A model generated the notes under the pieces. That model made no database searches and was not told the origin of the DNA. It saw only the letters and a program-made list of their open reading frames with translations. Made by a program: the position numbers and the translations under genes. Shown piece by piece: positions 25,385 through 33,210 of a DNA stretch of 64,000 nt; the first letter of the stretch is position 1; every line of letters starts with the position of its first letter. The DNA is from Mycolicibacterium sediminis. GTDB lineage: Bacteria > Actinomycetota > Actinomycetes > Mycobacteriales > Mycobacteriaceae. Location of the stretch: positions 4,526,001 to 4,590,000 of the forward strand of contig NZ_AP022588.1 of assembly GCF_010731735.1 (NCBI RefSeq), in the 5' to 3' direction.

Positions 25385-25984
25385 ATGAGGAGGATCACGT
25401 ACCGCACCCCGGCGGCCGTCGGCCTGGCCGTCGTCGCATTGATCACCGTGGGCTGCAGCAATGGTCAGAACCCCGCGTCGACGCAGCCACAGGTCGGTTT
25501 GATCGCCACCTCCGAGGTCGCAGCCCCGCCCGCCGAAGTGAAGCTCATCGGGGAGCGGGACGTCGAGGTGACGCTGACCGGTCCGATCGCGGCCAAGTAC
25601 GCCTTGGCCACCGAGTATCAGAAGCAGGCTCTCGGCAAGCCGCTCACGGGCGACCGCAACGCGGGAGCACGGGAGAGTGGTGTCGTGTTTCAGCAGTTCC
25701 AAGGCGGTGTGATCACCGCGAAGAACGACGACGCGGGCACGCCCGGGTACATCACGTGGGGCAAAATCCGCGAGGCCTGGAATGTCCAGCGCGACCCCGC
25801 GGGCGTACCTGCGGTCACCGGCGAGAACGGCTCAGTGGGTCCGCTGGGCGCACCCACCAGCGACGAGAACGCCGTCGGCGATCTCCTCGTCACCACCTTC
25901 GATCACGGCAAGATCGAGTACGACCCGAAGACGAATCAGGTCGAGGTCACGGTCGACGGCAAGGTCGTTCCGTCCGGACTCTGA
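25385..25984 (+). CDS. LGFP-repeat lipoprotein
   Basis: A 199-residue exported protein. Residues 1-24 form a lipoprotein signal with lipobox ITVGC. The mature part contains LGFP-type repeats (KPLTGDRNAGARESGVVFQQ and GPLGAPTSDENAVG) separated by a TWGKIREAWN unit. LGFP repeats are found in actinobacterial cell-wall proteins and are thought to anchor or bind at the mycolyl-arabinogalactan layer. It is divergent from the GMC gene. The long open frame upstream to 23747 is the antisense of that gene. Confidence 0.85.
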   Translation: MRRITYRTPAAVGLAVVALITVGCSNGQNPASTQPQVGLIATSEVAAPPAEVKLIGERDVEVTLTGPIAAKYALATEYQKQALGKPLTGDRNAGARESGVVFQQFQGGVITAKNDDAGTPGYITWGKIREAWNVQRDPAGVPAVTGENGSVGPLGAPTSDENAVGDLLVTTFDHGKIEYDPKTNQVEVTVDGKVVPSGL

Positions 25985-26048
25985 TTCACACGGCGCAGGT
26001 TCACGACAGACAATCCGAGCACCCACCGCAGATTCACCGGAGGCCACC

Positions 26049-26306
26049 ATGTCCGCGGAAGAGAACACAGACGTCCCACCGAACCACCTCTCCATCGACC
26101 CGCGCAGCACCTTCTATAGCGAGGAGGCTCTGCAACGCGGTGTGGGCATCAACTTCAACGGCACCGAGAAGACCAACGTCCACGAATACGACGTAGCCGA
26201 GGGCTGGGTGCGTGTCGAAGTCCCCACCGCGAAGGATCGCCGCGGAAATCCCATGGTCGTCAAGCTCAACGGCACGGTCGAACCCTTCTATCGCGACGCG
26301 GGATAG
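26049..26306 (+). CDS. DUF3297 family protein
   Basis: An 85-residue soluble protein matching the short DUF3297 family: NHLSIDPRSTFYSEEALQRG, then GTEKTNVHEYDVAEGWVRV, then a KLNGTVEPFY ending. The function of the family is unknown. The start is the ATG at 26049 shortly after CGGAGGCC. It is 64 bases downstream of the LGFP lipoprotein. Confidence 0.8.
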   Translation: MSAEENTDVPPNHLSIDPRSTFYSEEALQRGVGINFNGTEKTNVHEYDVAEGWVRVEVPTAKDRRGNPMVVKLNGTVEPFYRDAG

Positions 26307-26485
26307 CCGACTCCAAGGTCCCGGTTCCGACGCCGTCCACGTGCCGCCACGGACTCGTGTCGACAACAGAGCGTCCCAGTTCCGCTGCACCGATGATCCC
26401 CACCTTTGCTGAACCCAGCTGTCGTCACCCGATCCGGGCGTAGCCTCGAAGGACGCCGGGGACCGTCAATAGGGGAGTTCCGATC

Positions 26486-26734
26486 ATGCTGATCTCGACC
26501 CGCTCAGTTACCGCCGCGTCCGTTGCGATGCTCGCGCTGAGCCTCAGTAGCGCCGTCGCCGCAGCCGACCCTCCAGCTCCGGGGTCCCCGTGCGGCCCCG
26601 ACAAGGTGATCACGTCGATCAATACCTGCGAGCCGCTCAACTCGTCCTGCACCGGCTACGACAGCATGGTGATCGGCCGCGTCGCCGCAGACGGGCGGTG
26701 TGTCATTCCCGGGCTCGATGGCACCACCTGGTAG
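26486..26734 (+). CDS. Small secreted cysteine-containing protein
   Basis: An 82-residue protein with a clear Sec signal peptide: basic MLISTR, hydrophobic core, and a likely cut after AVAAADP near residue 28. The mature part of about 55 residues holds four cysteines (CGPDK, CEPLNSSC, RCVIP), enough for two disulfides, and ends in GLDGTTW. Similar short exported proteins are widespread in mycobacteria without known function. Confidence 0.75.
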   Translation: MLISTRSVTAASVAMLALSLSSAVAAADPPAPGSPCGPDKVITSINTCEPLNSSCTGYDSMVIGRVAADGRCVIPGLDGTTW

Positions 26735-26818
26735 CGACACCTGGGGTTTCGGCGCTGATTGATGCGGGCTAACTGATCACGCGGGATTGTGCCTCTGAAG
26801 CACGGGGTCCGATGATGC

Positions 26819-27508
26819 CTACACGGTCTCGCCGGCCAATCGTTCTCCGAAGAGGAAAGCCTCTCCTGCGGAGTAATGACTGTTCACGCTCAGGTGCTCG
26901 GCAAAACGGGCGTCGCCGAACGCCGCTGTCAAGTCGGCGGGCGAGCGCCATTGCACGTACTCGACGATTCGGTCGCTCCGGAGGTCGTGAAAGAAGCTCG
27001 CCGACAGGAAGCCGTCGAGATGCTTGATGTGCTCGCGTGTTTCGCTCTCGTTGTACTCGCCGACCCACCCTTGTTTTCCGCTGACAGGTGTCATTCTGAT
27101 GATCTCGGTCGTCACTTCGGATTCATTGCGCGAGGGGTCGACCAGGGTCACGTCCTCCGGGCTTGCACTCACCGTGGCGCTGAACCGATAGAGCCCGTCG
27201 TCTACGACGAGGACGTCGACGACCTCGTCGTCGGGTTGCGCGTGGATCAGTTCGGCGGCAAACGCCTCGGCGTCGCCGCTGGTGCGCCAGAAATGCAACC
27301 CCATGAGATGTTCGGTGTCGGGGGTGGAGGGCGGACCGAGCACCCGGCCCTGCGCTAGCCAGATCGCTCCGCCATACCCGGCCCGCGGCCGTGCAAGCGC
27401 CTCGGTGGACGTCACGAGGCCCGTCCATCCGACCCCTGCGTCGCGCACGTTGGCGTCTGCACTCATCACGACGACGAAGGGAGACTCAGCGAAGTTCACG
27501 TCGTCCAT
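26819..27508 (-). CDS. Antibiotic-biosynthesis-monooxygenase (ABM)-like protein
   Basis: A 229-residue protein that seems to contain two related dimeric alpha/beta-barrel halves; the second is the clearer one (KHLDGFLSASFFHDLRSDRI, VEYVQWRSPADLTAAF). ABM-type domains bind or oxidise small molecules and haem. The ATG at 27506-27508 follows GGAGG and lies one base after the stop of the YceI gene, so the two are translationally coupled. Third gene of an MmpS-YceI-ABM operon. Confidence 0.75.
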   Translation of the reverse strand: MDDVNFAESPFVVVMSADANVRDAGVGWTGLVTSTEALARPRAGYGGAIWLAQGRVLGPPSTPDTEHLMGLHFWRTSGDAEAFAAELIHAQPDDEVVDVLVVDDGLYRFSATVSASPEDVTLVDPSRNESEVTTEIIRMTPVSGKQGWVGEYNESETREHIKHLDGFLSASFFHDLRSDRIVEYVQWRSPADLTAAFGDARFAEHLSVNSHYSAGEAFLFGERLAGETV

Positions 27509-27509
27509 G

Positions 27510-28100
27510 TCACTTACCTCCAGTTTCTTCTGACACACGATCATCGTCATGCTCGTCGAGCAGCCGAGCAGTCACTTCGAGCTCGATATCGACCCGATTG
27601 CCCGCCAAGACCCCCTGTCGATCCAGCGGAACGGCGAAGCGGACCCCGAAGTCCTGACGATTCACCTGCCCCGTCGCACGCAACTGGACGTCGTGGCGTC
27701 CGTTGGCGTCGCGCTCGAACCGAATCTGCGTCACCGCCAGCACTACCGGGCGGGTGACACCGCGAATGGTGAGAGATCCGTCAATTCGAATCTCATTGTC
27801 GCTCGGTGTGATTGCGGTCGACGTGTAGGTGATAGCTGGGTGATTTCTTGCGTCGAACGGGTCCTTGGCGAGCGTTCCCTCGTCACGTCGGGTGTTGGAG
27901 GTATCCATCGAGCGCACCTGGACGCTTGCCTGGACGGAGGACTCGGTGACGTCGGGACGAGTCACGATCTCGCCGTCGAACTCGGTGAACACCCCCGGCA
28001 CTTTCATGGCGATCAAGTGGCTTATCGAGAACTTCACCGCACTTCGCTGTGGATCTATCGCCCACGTGCCCGTCACGTAGTCGTCGGATGTTCGTGCCAT
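27510..28100 (-). CDS. YceI-family protein
   Basis: A 196-residue YceI protein from the ATG at 28098-28100 (MARTSDDYVTGTWAID). Signatures are DPQRSAVKFSISHLIAMKVPG, FDARNHPAITYTS, GSLTIRGVTRPVVLAV and RQDFGVRF. No signal peptide is present. YceI proteins bind long isoprenoid-like molecules; in this operon with an MmpS-like protein a role in handling a hydrophobic compound is plausible but inferred. Confidence 0.9.
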   Translation of the reverse strand: MARTSDDYVTGTWAIDPQRSAVKFSISHLIAMKVPGVFTEFDGEIVTRPDVTESSVQASVQVRSMDTSNTRRDEGTLAKDPFDARNHPAITYTSTAITPSDNEIRIDGSLTIRGVTRPVVLAVTQIRFERDANGRHDVQLRATGQVNRQDFGVRFAVPLDRQGVLAGNRVDIELEVTARLLDEHDDDRVSEETGGK

Positions 28101-28184
28101 TGGTCTCGGCCTCCAGGTCACTTGGCAATTGCCGCTCTCATCAACCGGACCGCACATGCGGCCTGGATCGCTCAACCCCACGAG

Positions 28185-28526
28185 TCAAACGCAGTGGGGG
28201 CAGTCCCGTCCTCGAACGCCAACGCATGGGCGCAGATCCGCGACCTGTGTCGGGTCGTCGGTGGTGAGCGTGTGCGACCACGGGAGTGGCGCGTCGTCGC
28301 CGCGTTGGGGATGGGCGTGCTCGTCGAGGAAGTTGACGGTGGCTGCAGCGCCGGGGGAGGCGAACACCTCGACCAGGACACGCTTGGGGTTGAGTCCGGT
28401 GTTCTCGAGCTCGTCCGCGGCCGGCCTGAACGCCTGATTGTCGGACCCGAAGATCGCGCGCAGCCGGGTCACGCTGAAGTCGACCACGGTCACCAGCGCG
28501 ACGATGACGGTCCACCGTCGCCTCAT
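28185..28526 (-). CDS. MmpS-like membrane protein, C-terminally truncated
   Basis: A 113-residue protein starting at the ATG at 28524-28526 (MRRRWTVIVALVTVVDFSV). One N-terminal membrane helix is followed by an MmpS-like domain: KRVLVEVFASPGAAATVNFL, then PLPWSHTLTTDDPTQVA. Family members then continue with a conserved AQGDG, GCRITVDG and a late Tyr-Cys; here the sequence changes to DLRPCVGVRGRDCPHCV and stops. None of the three frames downstream restores the missing part clearly. MmpS proteins normally assist MmpL lipid or siderophore exporters, but no mmpL lies nearby. It may be a degenerate copy. Confidence 0.65.
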   Translation of the reverse strand: MRRRWTVIVALVTVVDFSVTRLRAIFGSDNQAFRPAADELENTGLNPKRVLVEVFASPGAAATVNFLDEHAHPQRGDDAPLPWSHTLTTDDPTQVADLRPCVGVRGRDCPHCV

Positions 28527-28633
28527 TGGGCCCCCAAACGAAAGATCCTTCACCCAAGAAAGCCTTTCGACATGCGACAAGATGACATCCGACCGCCTTC
28601 ACGGCCGGCATTCAGCCGGACCAAAGTAAAACG

Positions 28634-28652
28634 ATACGGTACAGTCCGTTAT
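28634..28652. promoter_or_regulatory. Candidate TetR operator (ATACGG / CCGTTAT dyad)
   Basis: An imperfect dyad, ATACGG at 28634-28639 and CCGTTAT at 28646-28652, lies between the MmpS operon and the decayed tetR. The TACGGTACAGTCCGT core resembles actinobacterial TetR-family sites. It is about 110 bases before the MmpS start and may be an operator left behind after loss of its repressor. Confidence 0.4.
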
Positions 28653-28767
28653 GTCGCAACCTGCGGCCGCCCTTTGCCGGTCGCCAACCGGCTTCGCGTG
28701 GGCATCAATGCGTCCGGCACCTATTCACCATGAAAAGAGTTGACGGTCAGAAAGAGTGAGGTGACCG

Positions 28768-28776
28768 CCTATCTTG
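28768..28776 (+). promoter_or_regulatory. CCTATCTTG motif, copy 1
   Basis: CCTATCTTG followed by TGGG, lying just before the decayed tetR. One of four such intergenic sites on the plus strand; TATCTT could act as a -10 element. Confidence 0.35.
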
Positions 28777-28843
28777 TGGGAACGAACGCATGACGCAACG
28801 GCCAGCTTGCCCGAATCGCGCCGGACCGCCCGATAGGCAGAAC

Positions 28844-29332
28844 TGCCGGGCCGACTCTGCAGGCAGTGGCAACTGAGGCAAAGCCACTAAGTCAACGCTG
28901 TACCGGCGGCGGCTCTCCAAGGAGGAGCTGGTGCTGGATCTCACTTGAGCCAGGCGAGCGTCAGAGGGCGCCCCGTGTACCGATTCGCTGAGGGAGGACC
29001 TGCCCCAGATCGGCACATCGGTGGGTAAACAGGTCAGCGAGCACGGGAGCACCGGGCGCGCGATGTTAGGTGCGTGGGCCCGAAATCCCACGCTCACGAG
29101 AGCCTTTCACAACGAGTTCGTTTGCAAGCGCGTGCTCACGGAGATGATCGGAGACGCAGTGCACCGGGGGAGAGTCAGCGCTGAGGTGCCGAACGACGAA
29201 GTCGACGATGTCCTGGCTAGCTACCCGGCCTTTCGTTCACTGACGTCCGCTGACTCGTCGAACCAACACACCGACTGCGCGTTAATCGAGCAGGTGCTCT
29301 TCGCGAGCCTCATACGCGACCGGGGCACATGA
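28844..29332 (+). pseudogene. Decayed TetR-family regulator
   Basis: One frame reads STLYRRRLSKEELVLDLT from 28892, which is a TetR recognition helix and following turn, then hits a TGA at 28946-28948. The same frame continues after the stop with TDSLREDLPQIGTSVG and GAWARNPTLTRAFHNEF and ends at 29332, matching a TetR C-terminal domain. Just before 28892 the expected helix (LQAVATEA, about 28858-28880) is in another frame, so there is also a frameshift. The original start is not recognisable. It lies beside the MmpS-YceI-ABM operon, which it may once have controlled. Confidence 0.7.
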
Positions 29333-29436
29333 CCGTCGGATCGTCTGGACAGGGTCGGTACTTTCGCGGTGATTCAACACTCCGGCCGCAATCGACTCCG
29401 GTCCAATTCTCTGGATGTCCGCGTGGGTAATCTTCA

Positions 29437-30090
29437 GTGGTGACAGCAGAAAAGGTCCCGACCCCGCGAGGTCGGTACCGTGAGGCCCTTCGCAACGACG
29501 ACGCCGTGCTGAACGCGGCTCGCGAGGTATTCGTGGAGCGGCCGGAGGCCAAGATGTCCGATGTCGCGGCCCGCGCTGGGCTGGGCCAGGCCAGTCTGTA
29601 CAGACGATACAAGTCCAAGGGCGAGCTTCTGAACGCCGTGTCCGCCGATGGCATGCAGTCAATCGCGTCCGCCGCTAAGCGCGCACTCGAAGGCGGGGCA
29701 GATCCATGGAAGGCCTTCACCGGCTTCATGGAGCACTACATCGAATCCGGCGCTGCAGCGCAATTGATGCTGGCAGGGTTGTTCGTGCCCGACGAGGACC
29801 TCTTCACCTTGGCGGCTGATCTCTACGAGCTGACGCAGCAGGTGGTAGACCGAGCGATTGCGGCCGGTGCCTTGCGTCGAGATTTCACAGGCGCGGACGT
29901 TCCGCTGCTCGCCGCACAAATATGCAGCATTCGAAGCCAGAACCCGAAGCGCGACCAAGAACTTCGCCGCAGGTATCTCGCCCTTGCGTTGGACGGACTC
30001 CGCCCGCAATCTTCCGGCCACCTCCCAGGGGCCGCGCCCGACTTCGGAGAACTGACGGAACGTTGGACGGTACAGCGACCGTCGCAATAG
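29437..30090 (+). CDS. TetR-family transcriptional regulator
   Basis: A 217-residue regulator. The HTH is at about residues 20-65: VLNAAREVFVERPEAKMSDVAARAGLGQASLYRRYKSKGELL spans it, with SLYRRYKSKG as the recognition helix end. The C-terminal ligand domain is alpha-helical (ALRRDFTGADVPLLAAQI). It starts at one of two adjacent GTG codons (29437 or 29440). It is an intact paralogue right after the decayed tetR; its targets are unknown, since no gene lies divergent from it. Confidence 0.87.
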   Translation: MVTAEKVPTPRGRYREALRNDDAVLNAAREVFVERPEAKMSDVAARAGLGQASLYRRYKSKGELLNAVSADGMQSIASAAKRALEGGADPWKAFTGFMEHYIESGAAAQLMLAGLFVPDEDLFTLAADLYELTQQVVDRAIAAGALRRDFTGADVPLLAAQICSIRSQNPKRDQELRRRYLALALDGLRPQSSGHLPGAAPDFGELTERWTVQRPSQ

Positions 30091-30635
30091 CTGGTGGTGC
30101 GCTGCTCGAGCGACCGACCGTACGGGGGGAGGCGGGTATGTCTAGCACTCCAAGCGAACAACCGATCCGCCACTGGATAACTGTCGTATCAACTTCGGTC
30201 GTATTCCTCGGCGGTCGAAACCGCCGGGCAGGGGAGACTTGACTTAGATCCCACCGGTTCGGGGGGTCCGCCGAGCAACTGCGGCCACGTTCAGAGTGGG
30301 ACTCATTCTGGCGGGCCTTCATTGATAACAGTCGATATTCATTCCCTCTTCATGGGATCCCAGACCCTCGCGGTGAGCGATGGATAACGTCGACTATCCC
30401 TGGTCAATGCAGGGGCGGGGCCCGCCTTCCTTCGCGGGCCGTGGTAAAGCTCTGAGCGTTGGGCTCTAACACGAACCCGCACCGCCGAGCCGTCGATGAC
30501 CGCGCCCCCTGTTAGGGGCAACGCCTCATAAGTGGTCTCGCAGGTGTCCGAATCCGACGCATTGGTTTTAATCGAGAGACCAAGTCCCAGCGCGTTTCTG
30601 ATCCCTGAACACGGTAGTAGCGCTTGTCCTACAGC
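30091..30635. other. Gene-poor 545-bp stretch
   Basis: No supported gene. It is visibly less GC-rich than the rest of the window and has many stops in all frames. It contains a hairpin at 30419-30440 and widely spaced TGGTCTC and GAGACCA arms around 30532-30590. It could be the scar of a lost element or transfer boundary; I see no insertion-sequence ends. Confidence 0.5.
30419..30440. terminator. Hairpin GGCCCGC-N8-GCGGGCC
   Basis: A perfect 7-bp GC stem with an 8-base loop CTTCCTTC. There is no run of T after it, but mycobacterial terminators often lack one. It could end transcription of the upstream TetR gene or of the convergent NIPSNAP-like gene. Confidence 0.35.
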
Positions 30636-31022
30636 TTATCGCTGCCGTTCACTAGCGGACACGGAAGGCAGAACCGGGTCAAGGTCGTGTGAGGTCGCGC
30701 ACCGGTACGATTTCGACGGTGATTGTGAAATGTCCTTGAGGCGCGTCGTCTGCCGTGCGGTGATGAGCGAATCGTCGAAGTCGGCGTGATCCGCGTCGAA
30801 ATCCTGGCTGGTGCGGTACCTGTCGGCCAGGACGGTGGGGTCGCTTCCGGGTGGATAGTCGACGAGGGCGACCACGCGGTGCTCGTCGGTGTCGGCGTCG
30901 ATCCACACCCCACGGACGGTGATGTCGTAGGCGCGCAGCGTGCGTACGTGCCGGGGCCAGAACTCCTCGGTGTAGCGGCGCAAGGCGTCGGCGCTTTTCA
31001 GCGTGTAGGTGTGCAGTTCCAT
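30636..31022 (-). CDS. NIPSNAP-like protein
   Basis: A 128-residue protein from the ATG at 31020-31022. Residues 1-100 match the NIPSNAP dimeric alpha/beta-barrel family: MELHTYTLKSADALRRYTE, then DITVRGVWIDADTDEHRVV and DYPPGSDP. The family usually ends near residue 105; the last 25 or so residues (SYRCATSHDLDPVLPS and beyond) look unrelated and run into the gene-poor stretch, as if the natural stop were lost. It starts 5 bases after the SDR stop, so it is coupled to that gene. Confidence 0.75.
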   Translation of the reverse strand: MELHTYTLKSADALRRYTEEFWPRHVRTLRAYDITVRGVWIDADTDEHRVVALVDYPPGSDPTVLADRYRTSQDFDADHADFDDSLITARQTTRLKDISQSPSKSYRCATSHDLDPVLPSVSASERQR

Positions 31023-31027
31023 GGGGT

Positions 31028-31906
31028 TCAGCGGCTCTGGGAGGCCAGCGGATCGAGCTGATCGGCGGTGGCGTCGTCGGCGGCCGTCGAAACGCTAAGA
31101 GACTCCCACTGCTCGTCGGTGGCCAGCAGGTCCCGCCCAGCCGCGGTGGCGTAACGGAAGGCGTCGGGGCCGACCAGGAGACGGGCGGGTGGCTTGGCCA
31201 TCTCGACGATGTCGAGCAGCAGCCTGGCGACCTTGGCCGGATCGCTGGCACCGATCGACGCCGAGTTGCTCAGCGCCGCAGCCGCGCCGACGGTCGACCT
31301 GTACTCGTCGCGTACCGGATCGATGCGCATGGAGGATCCAGCCCAGTCGGTGCGCATCCCGCCCGGCTCCAGCACGGTGACCTTGATGCCCAGTGGGCCA
31401 ACCTCCTGAGCAAGGACCCCGGAGAACCCGGTGACGGCCCACTTGGCCGACTGGTAGGCCGCCAGGCCGGGCCGGGCCATTCGGCCGCCCACCGAGGACA
31501 CCTGGACGATGTGGCCACTGCCCTGGGTCCGCATGACCGGCAGGACCGCCTGGGTCAGGCGTACGACGCCGAAGAAGTTGGTGTCGATCTGGGTGCGGAA
31601 GTCGTCGAAGTCGACGTCCTCGATGGCGCCCATGTTGGCGTAGCCGGCGTTGTTGACCAACACGTCGAGCCTGCAGAACCGGTCGACGACGGTGGCGATG
31701 GCAGCGCGGACGTGGTCGTCGTTGGTGACGTCGAGTTCGACGACCACGAGATGGTCGGGGTGCGCCACGGCGAGGTCGTCCAGGGCTGACACCGAGCGGG
31801 CGCCGGCGACCACGCGGTGCCCGGCGTTCAAGGCGGCCTCGGTGATGTCGCGCCCGAGTCCGCGCGAGGCGCCGGAGACGAGGAAGACGTGTGACGTGTC
31901 GGTCAT
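31028..31906 (-). CDS. SDR-family oxidoreductase
   Basis: A 292-residue classical SDR from the ATG at 31904-31906. It has SGASRGLG near residues 11-18, NNAG near 86-89, VSSVGG and YQSAK. The length and the C-terminal RLLVGPDAFRYATAAGRD are typical of the subgroup of SDRs with an extended tail. It is the first gene of a two-gene unit with the NIPSNAP-like protein and is divergent from a TetR regulator across a strong palindrome. Confidence 0.9.
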   Translation of the reverse strand: MTDTSHVFLVSGASRGLGRDITEAALNAGHRVVAGARSVSALDDLAVAHPDHLVVVELDVTNDDHVRAAIATVVDRFCRLDVLVNNAGYANMGAIEDVDFDDFRTQIDTNFFGVVRLTQAVLPVMRTQGSGHIVQVSSVGGRMARPGLAAYQSAKWAVTGFSGVLAQEVGPLGIKVTVLEPGGMRTDWAGSSMRIDPVRDEYRSTVGAAAALSNSASIGASDPAKVARLLLDIVEMAKPPARLLVGPDAFRYATAAGRDLLATDEQWESLSVSTAADDATADQLDPLASQSR

Positions 31907-31945
31907 GGATGGTCCAATCCGTGGGAGAGTGAGCTGTGTATACGA

Positions 31946-31967
31946 CTGTAGACTTCCGAATATACAG
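31946..31967. promoter_or_regulatory. Operator palindrome CTGTA-N12-TACAG
   Basis: A 22-bp dyad with perfect CTGTA and TACAG ends and a TTCCGAA centre; only two of eleven pairs mismatch. TATAC and TAGACTTC recur exactly 22 bases apart (31939/31961 and 31949/31971), so two sites stand in phase on the helix. It lies between the divergent SDR and TetR genes and is the expected binding site of that TetR. Confidence 0.65.
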
Positions 31968-32005
31968 ACGTAGACTTCGGCGGCGGTATTCCCTAACGTG
32001 GGGTC

Positions 32006-32584
32006 ATGCCCGCCGACCGCTCGCGACCGCGCAATGCCGCCGTCACCCGGGAGGCGATCCTGGCCTCGGCCATTTGGAACTTTGCCCGGGCCGGGTACGA
32101 CGGCGTCGGGGTCCGCGAGATCGCCGGCGATGCCGGCGTCACCGCCATGCTGGTGAACCGCTACTTCGGCTCCAAGGAGCAGTTGTTCGCCGAGGCCGTG
32201 GAGGCGTCGTTCGCCTCTCCGGTATTCGTGGCCGAGACGCCGAACGACCTGTCGCGGGATGCGGCCACGGCGGTGGTGGCGCGTTCGGGCCCGGACGCCG
32301 AGGAGCTGGAACCGTTCCTGATCATGCTGCGGTCGGCATCCAATCCGCACGCGGCCGAGATCGTGCGCGACGCCATCGAGCGACACGTCGGGCGACGCCT
32401 GGCGCGGCAGCTTCCCGCACCCGGCCGACAACTGCGCAGCGACCTCCTGCTGTCGGTGATCTGCGGTGTGCTCTTGATGCGGAAAGTGTTGGGCACCAAG
32501 GCGCTCAACGGCCGCCATCCCGATCAACTGGTGCAACTGCTGGAGGCCGTCTTCGACGCCATCGCCGACGCGCCGCTGCCCTAG
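32006..32584 (+). CDS. TetR-family transcriptional regulator
   Basis: A 192-residue regulator. The HTH is at about residues 13-60 (REAILASAIWNFARAGYDGV, VREIAGDAGVTAMLVNRYFGSKEQLF). The C-terminal half is helical with a TetR_C-like ending (SDLLLSVICGVLLMRKVLG). It is divergent from the SDR/NIPSNAP unit, which it probably represses through the 31946-31967 palindrome; the ligand is unknown. Confidence 0.88.
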   Translation: MPADRSRPRNAAVTREAILASAIWNFARAGYDGVGVREIAGDAGVTAMLVNRYFGSKEQLFAEAVEASFASPVFVAETPNDLSRDAATAVVARSGPDAEELEPFLIMLRSASNPHAAEIVRDAIERHVGRRLARQLPAPGRQLRSDLLLSVICGVLLMRKVLGTKALNGRHPDQLVQLLEAVFDAIADAPLP

Positions 32585-32597
32585 TGGCTCACAACGG

Positions 32598-33000
32598 TCA
32601 GGGCGCACCGATCTGTTTCAGCACCGCGTCGACGTCCAGCAGATCCCACACTTGGGCGAACTTGCCGTCCTCGACGCGGTAGAGGGTGAACTCCTGGACC
32701 GCGATGCGGCGGCCGGTGGCCTCGATCCCCTGGAAGGTGCGCAGGTGGGTGCCGGTGACCGTGAAGTGCAGCGAGATCAGGTCGCGTTCGGGCACCAGAC
32801 TGCGGACCTCCCAACGCCAATCGGGGAAGGCGTGCACCAGTGGCTCGAACTGTTCGGTGACGGCACCGGCCGGGATGGGAGCGTCGTTGACCACGAGGGT
32901 CGGCGTGCAGAACGCCGTCATAGGGTCGAGGTCGTCGGCGTTGCAGCACCCTACGGATTCGCCTGATACAGCGCCTCGTTCTGTTCGCAGGTGCTTTGAT
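32598..33000 (-). pseudogene. SnoaL-like ester-cyclase gene broken by a frameshift
   Basis: From about 32942 down to the stop at 32598 one frame reads a good SnoaL/ester-cyclase domain: NADDLDPMTAF, then HAFPDWRWEVRSLVPERD, then TGTHLRTFQGIEATGRR and QEFTLYRVEDGKFAQVWD. The expected N-terminus, CEQNEALYQ, is found at about 32989-32961 in a different frame that stops at 32951. The two parts are about one base out of register, so a single-base deletion near 32945-32960 is likely. No convincing start codon precedes CEQNEALYQ. An in-frame start further upstream would give an N-terminus unlike the family. Confidence 0.6.
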
Positions 33001-33110
33001 TGCGACCTCTCGCCTCGCCCCATCGTGGACTGGCGCGACGACACGGCATTGGTGAACGTCGCCAGACGCCGGAGAGTACGGTGGCAGGCTCCGCGACTCG
33101 GCAAAACTCG

Positions 33111-33119
33111 CCTATCTTG
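33111..33119 (+). promoter_or_regulatory. CCTATCTTG motif, copy 2
   Basis: CCTATCTTG followed by CGGG, 91 bases before the SnoaL-like gene at 33211, with ACTCGGC upstream as in copies 3 and 4. Confidence 0.35.
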
Positions 33120-33210
33120 CGGGTCCGAACTCCGCCGTCAGCCAAACTCTACTGGGCGCCAGGTTCAGTTGGCGCTCGGTCTTTAGGTCAACGTCGAGTC
33201 GGGAGGTCGG

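Larger units (their letters stand above)
28527..28843. other. Gap upstream of the MmpS-like operon
   Basis: No gene is evident. The stretch is less GC-rich than its surroundings and holds the candidate dyad at 28634-28652 and one copy of the CCTATCTTG motif at 28768-28776. Confidence 0.5.

Noticed and set aside
30339..30630. tRNA or small RNA gene in the gene-poor stretch
   Set aside because: I could find no cloverleaf or TTCGANTC arm; the only structure is the short GC hairpin.
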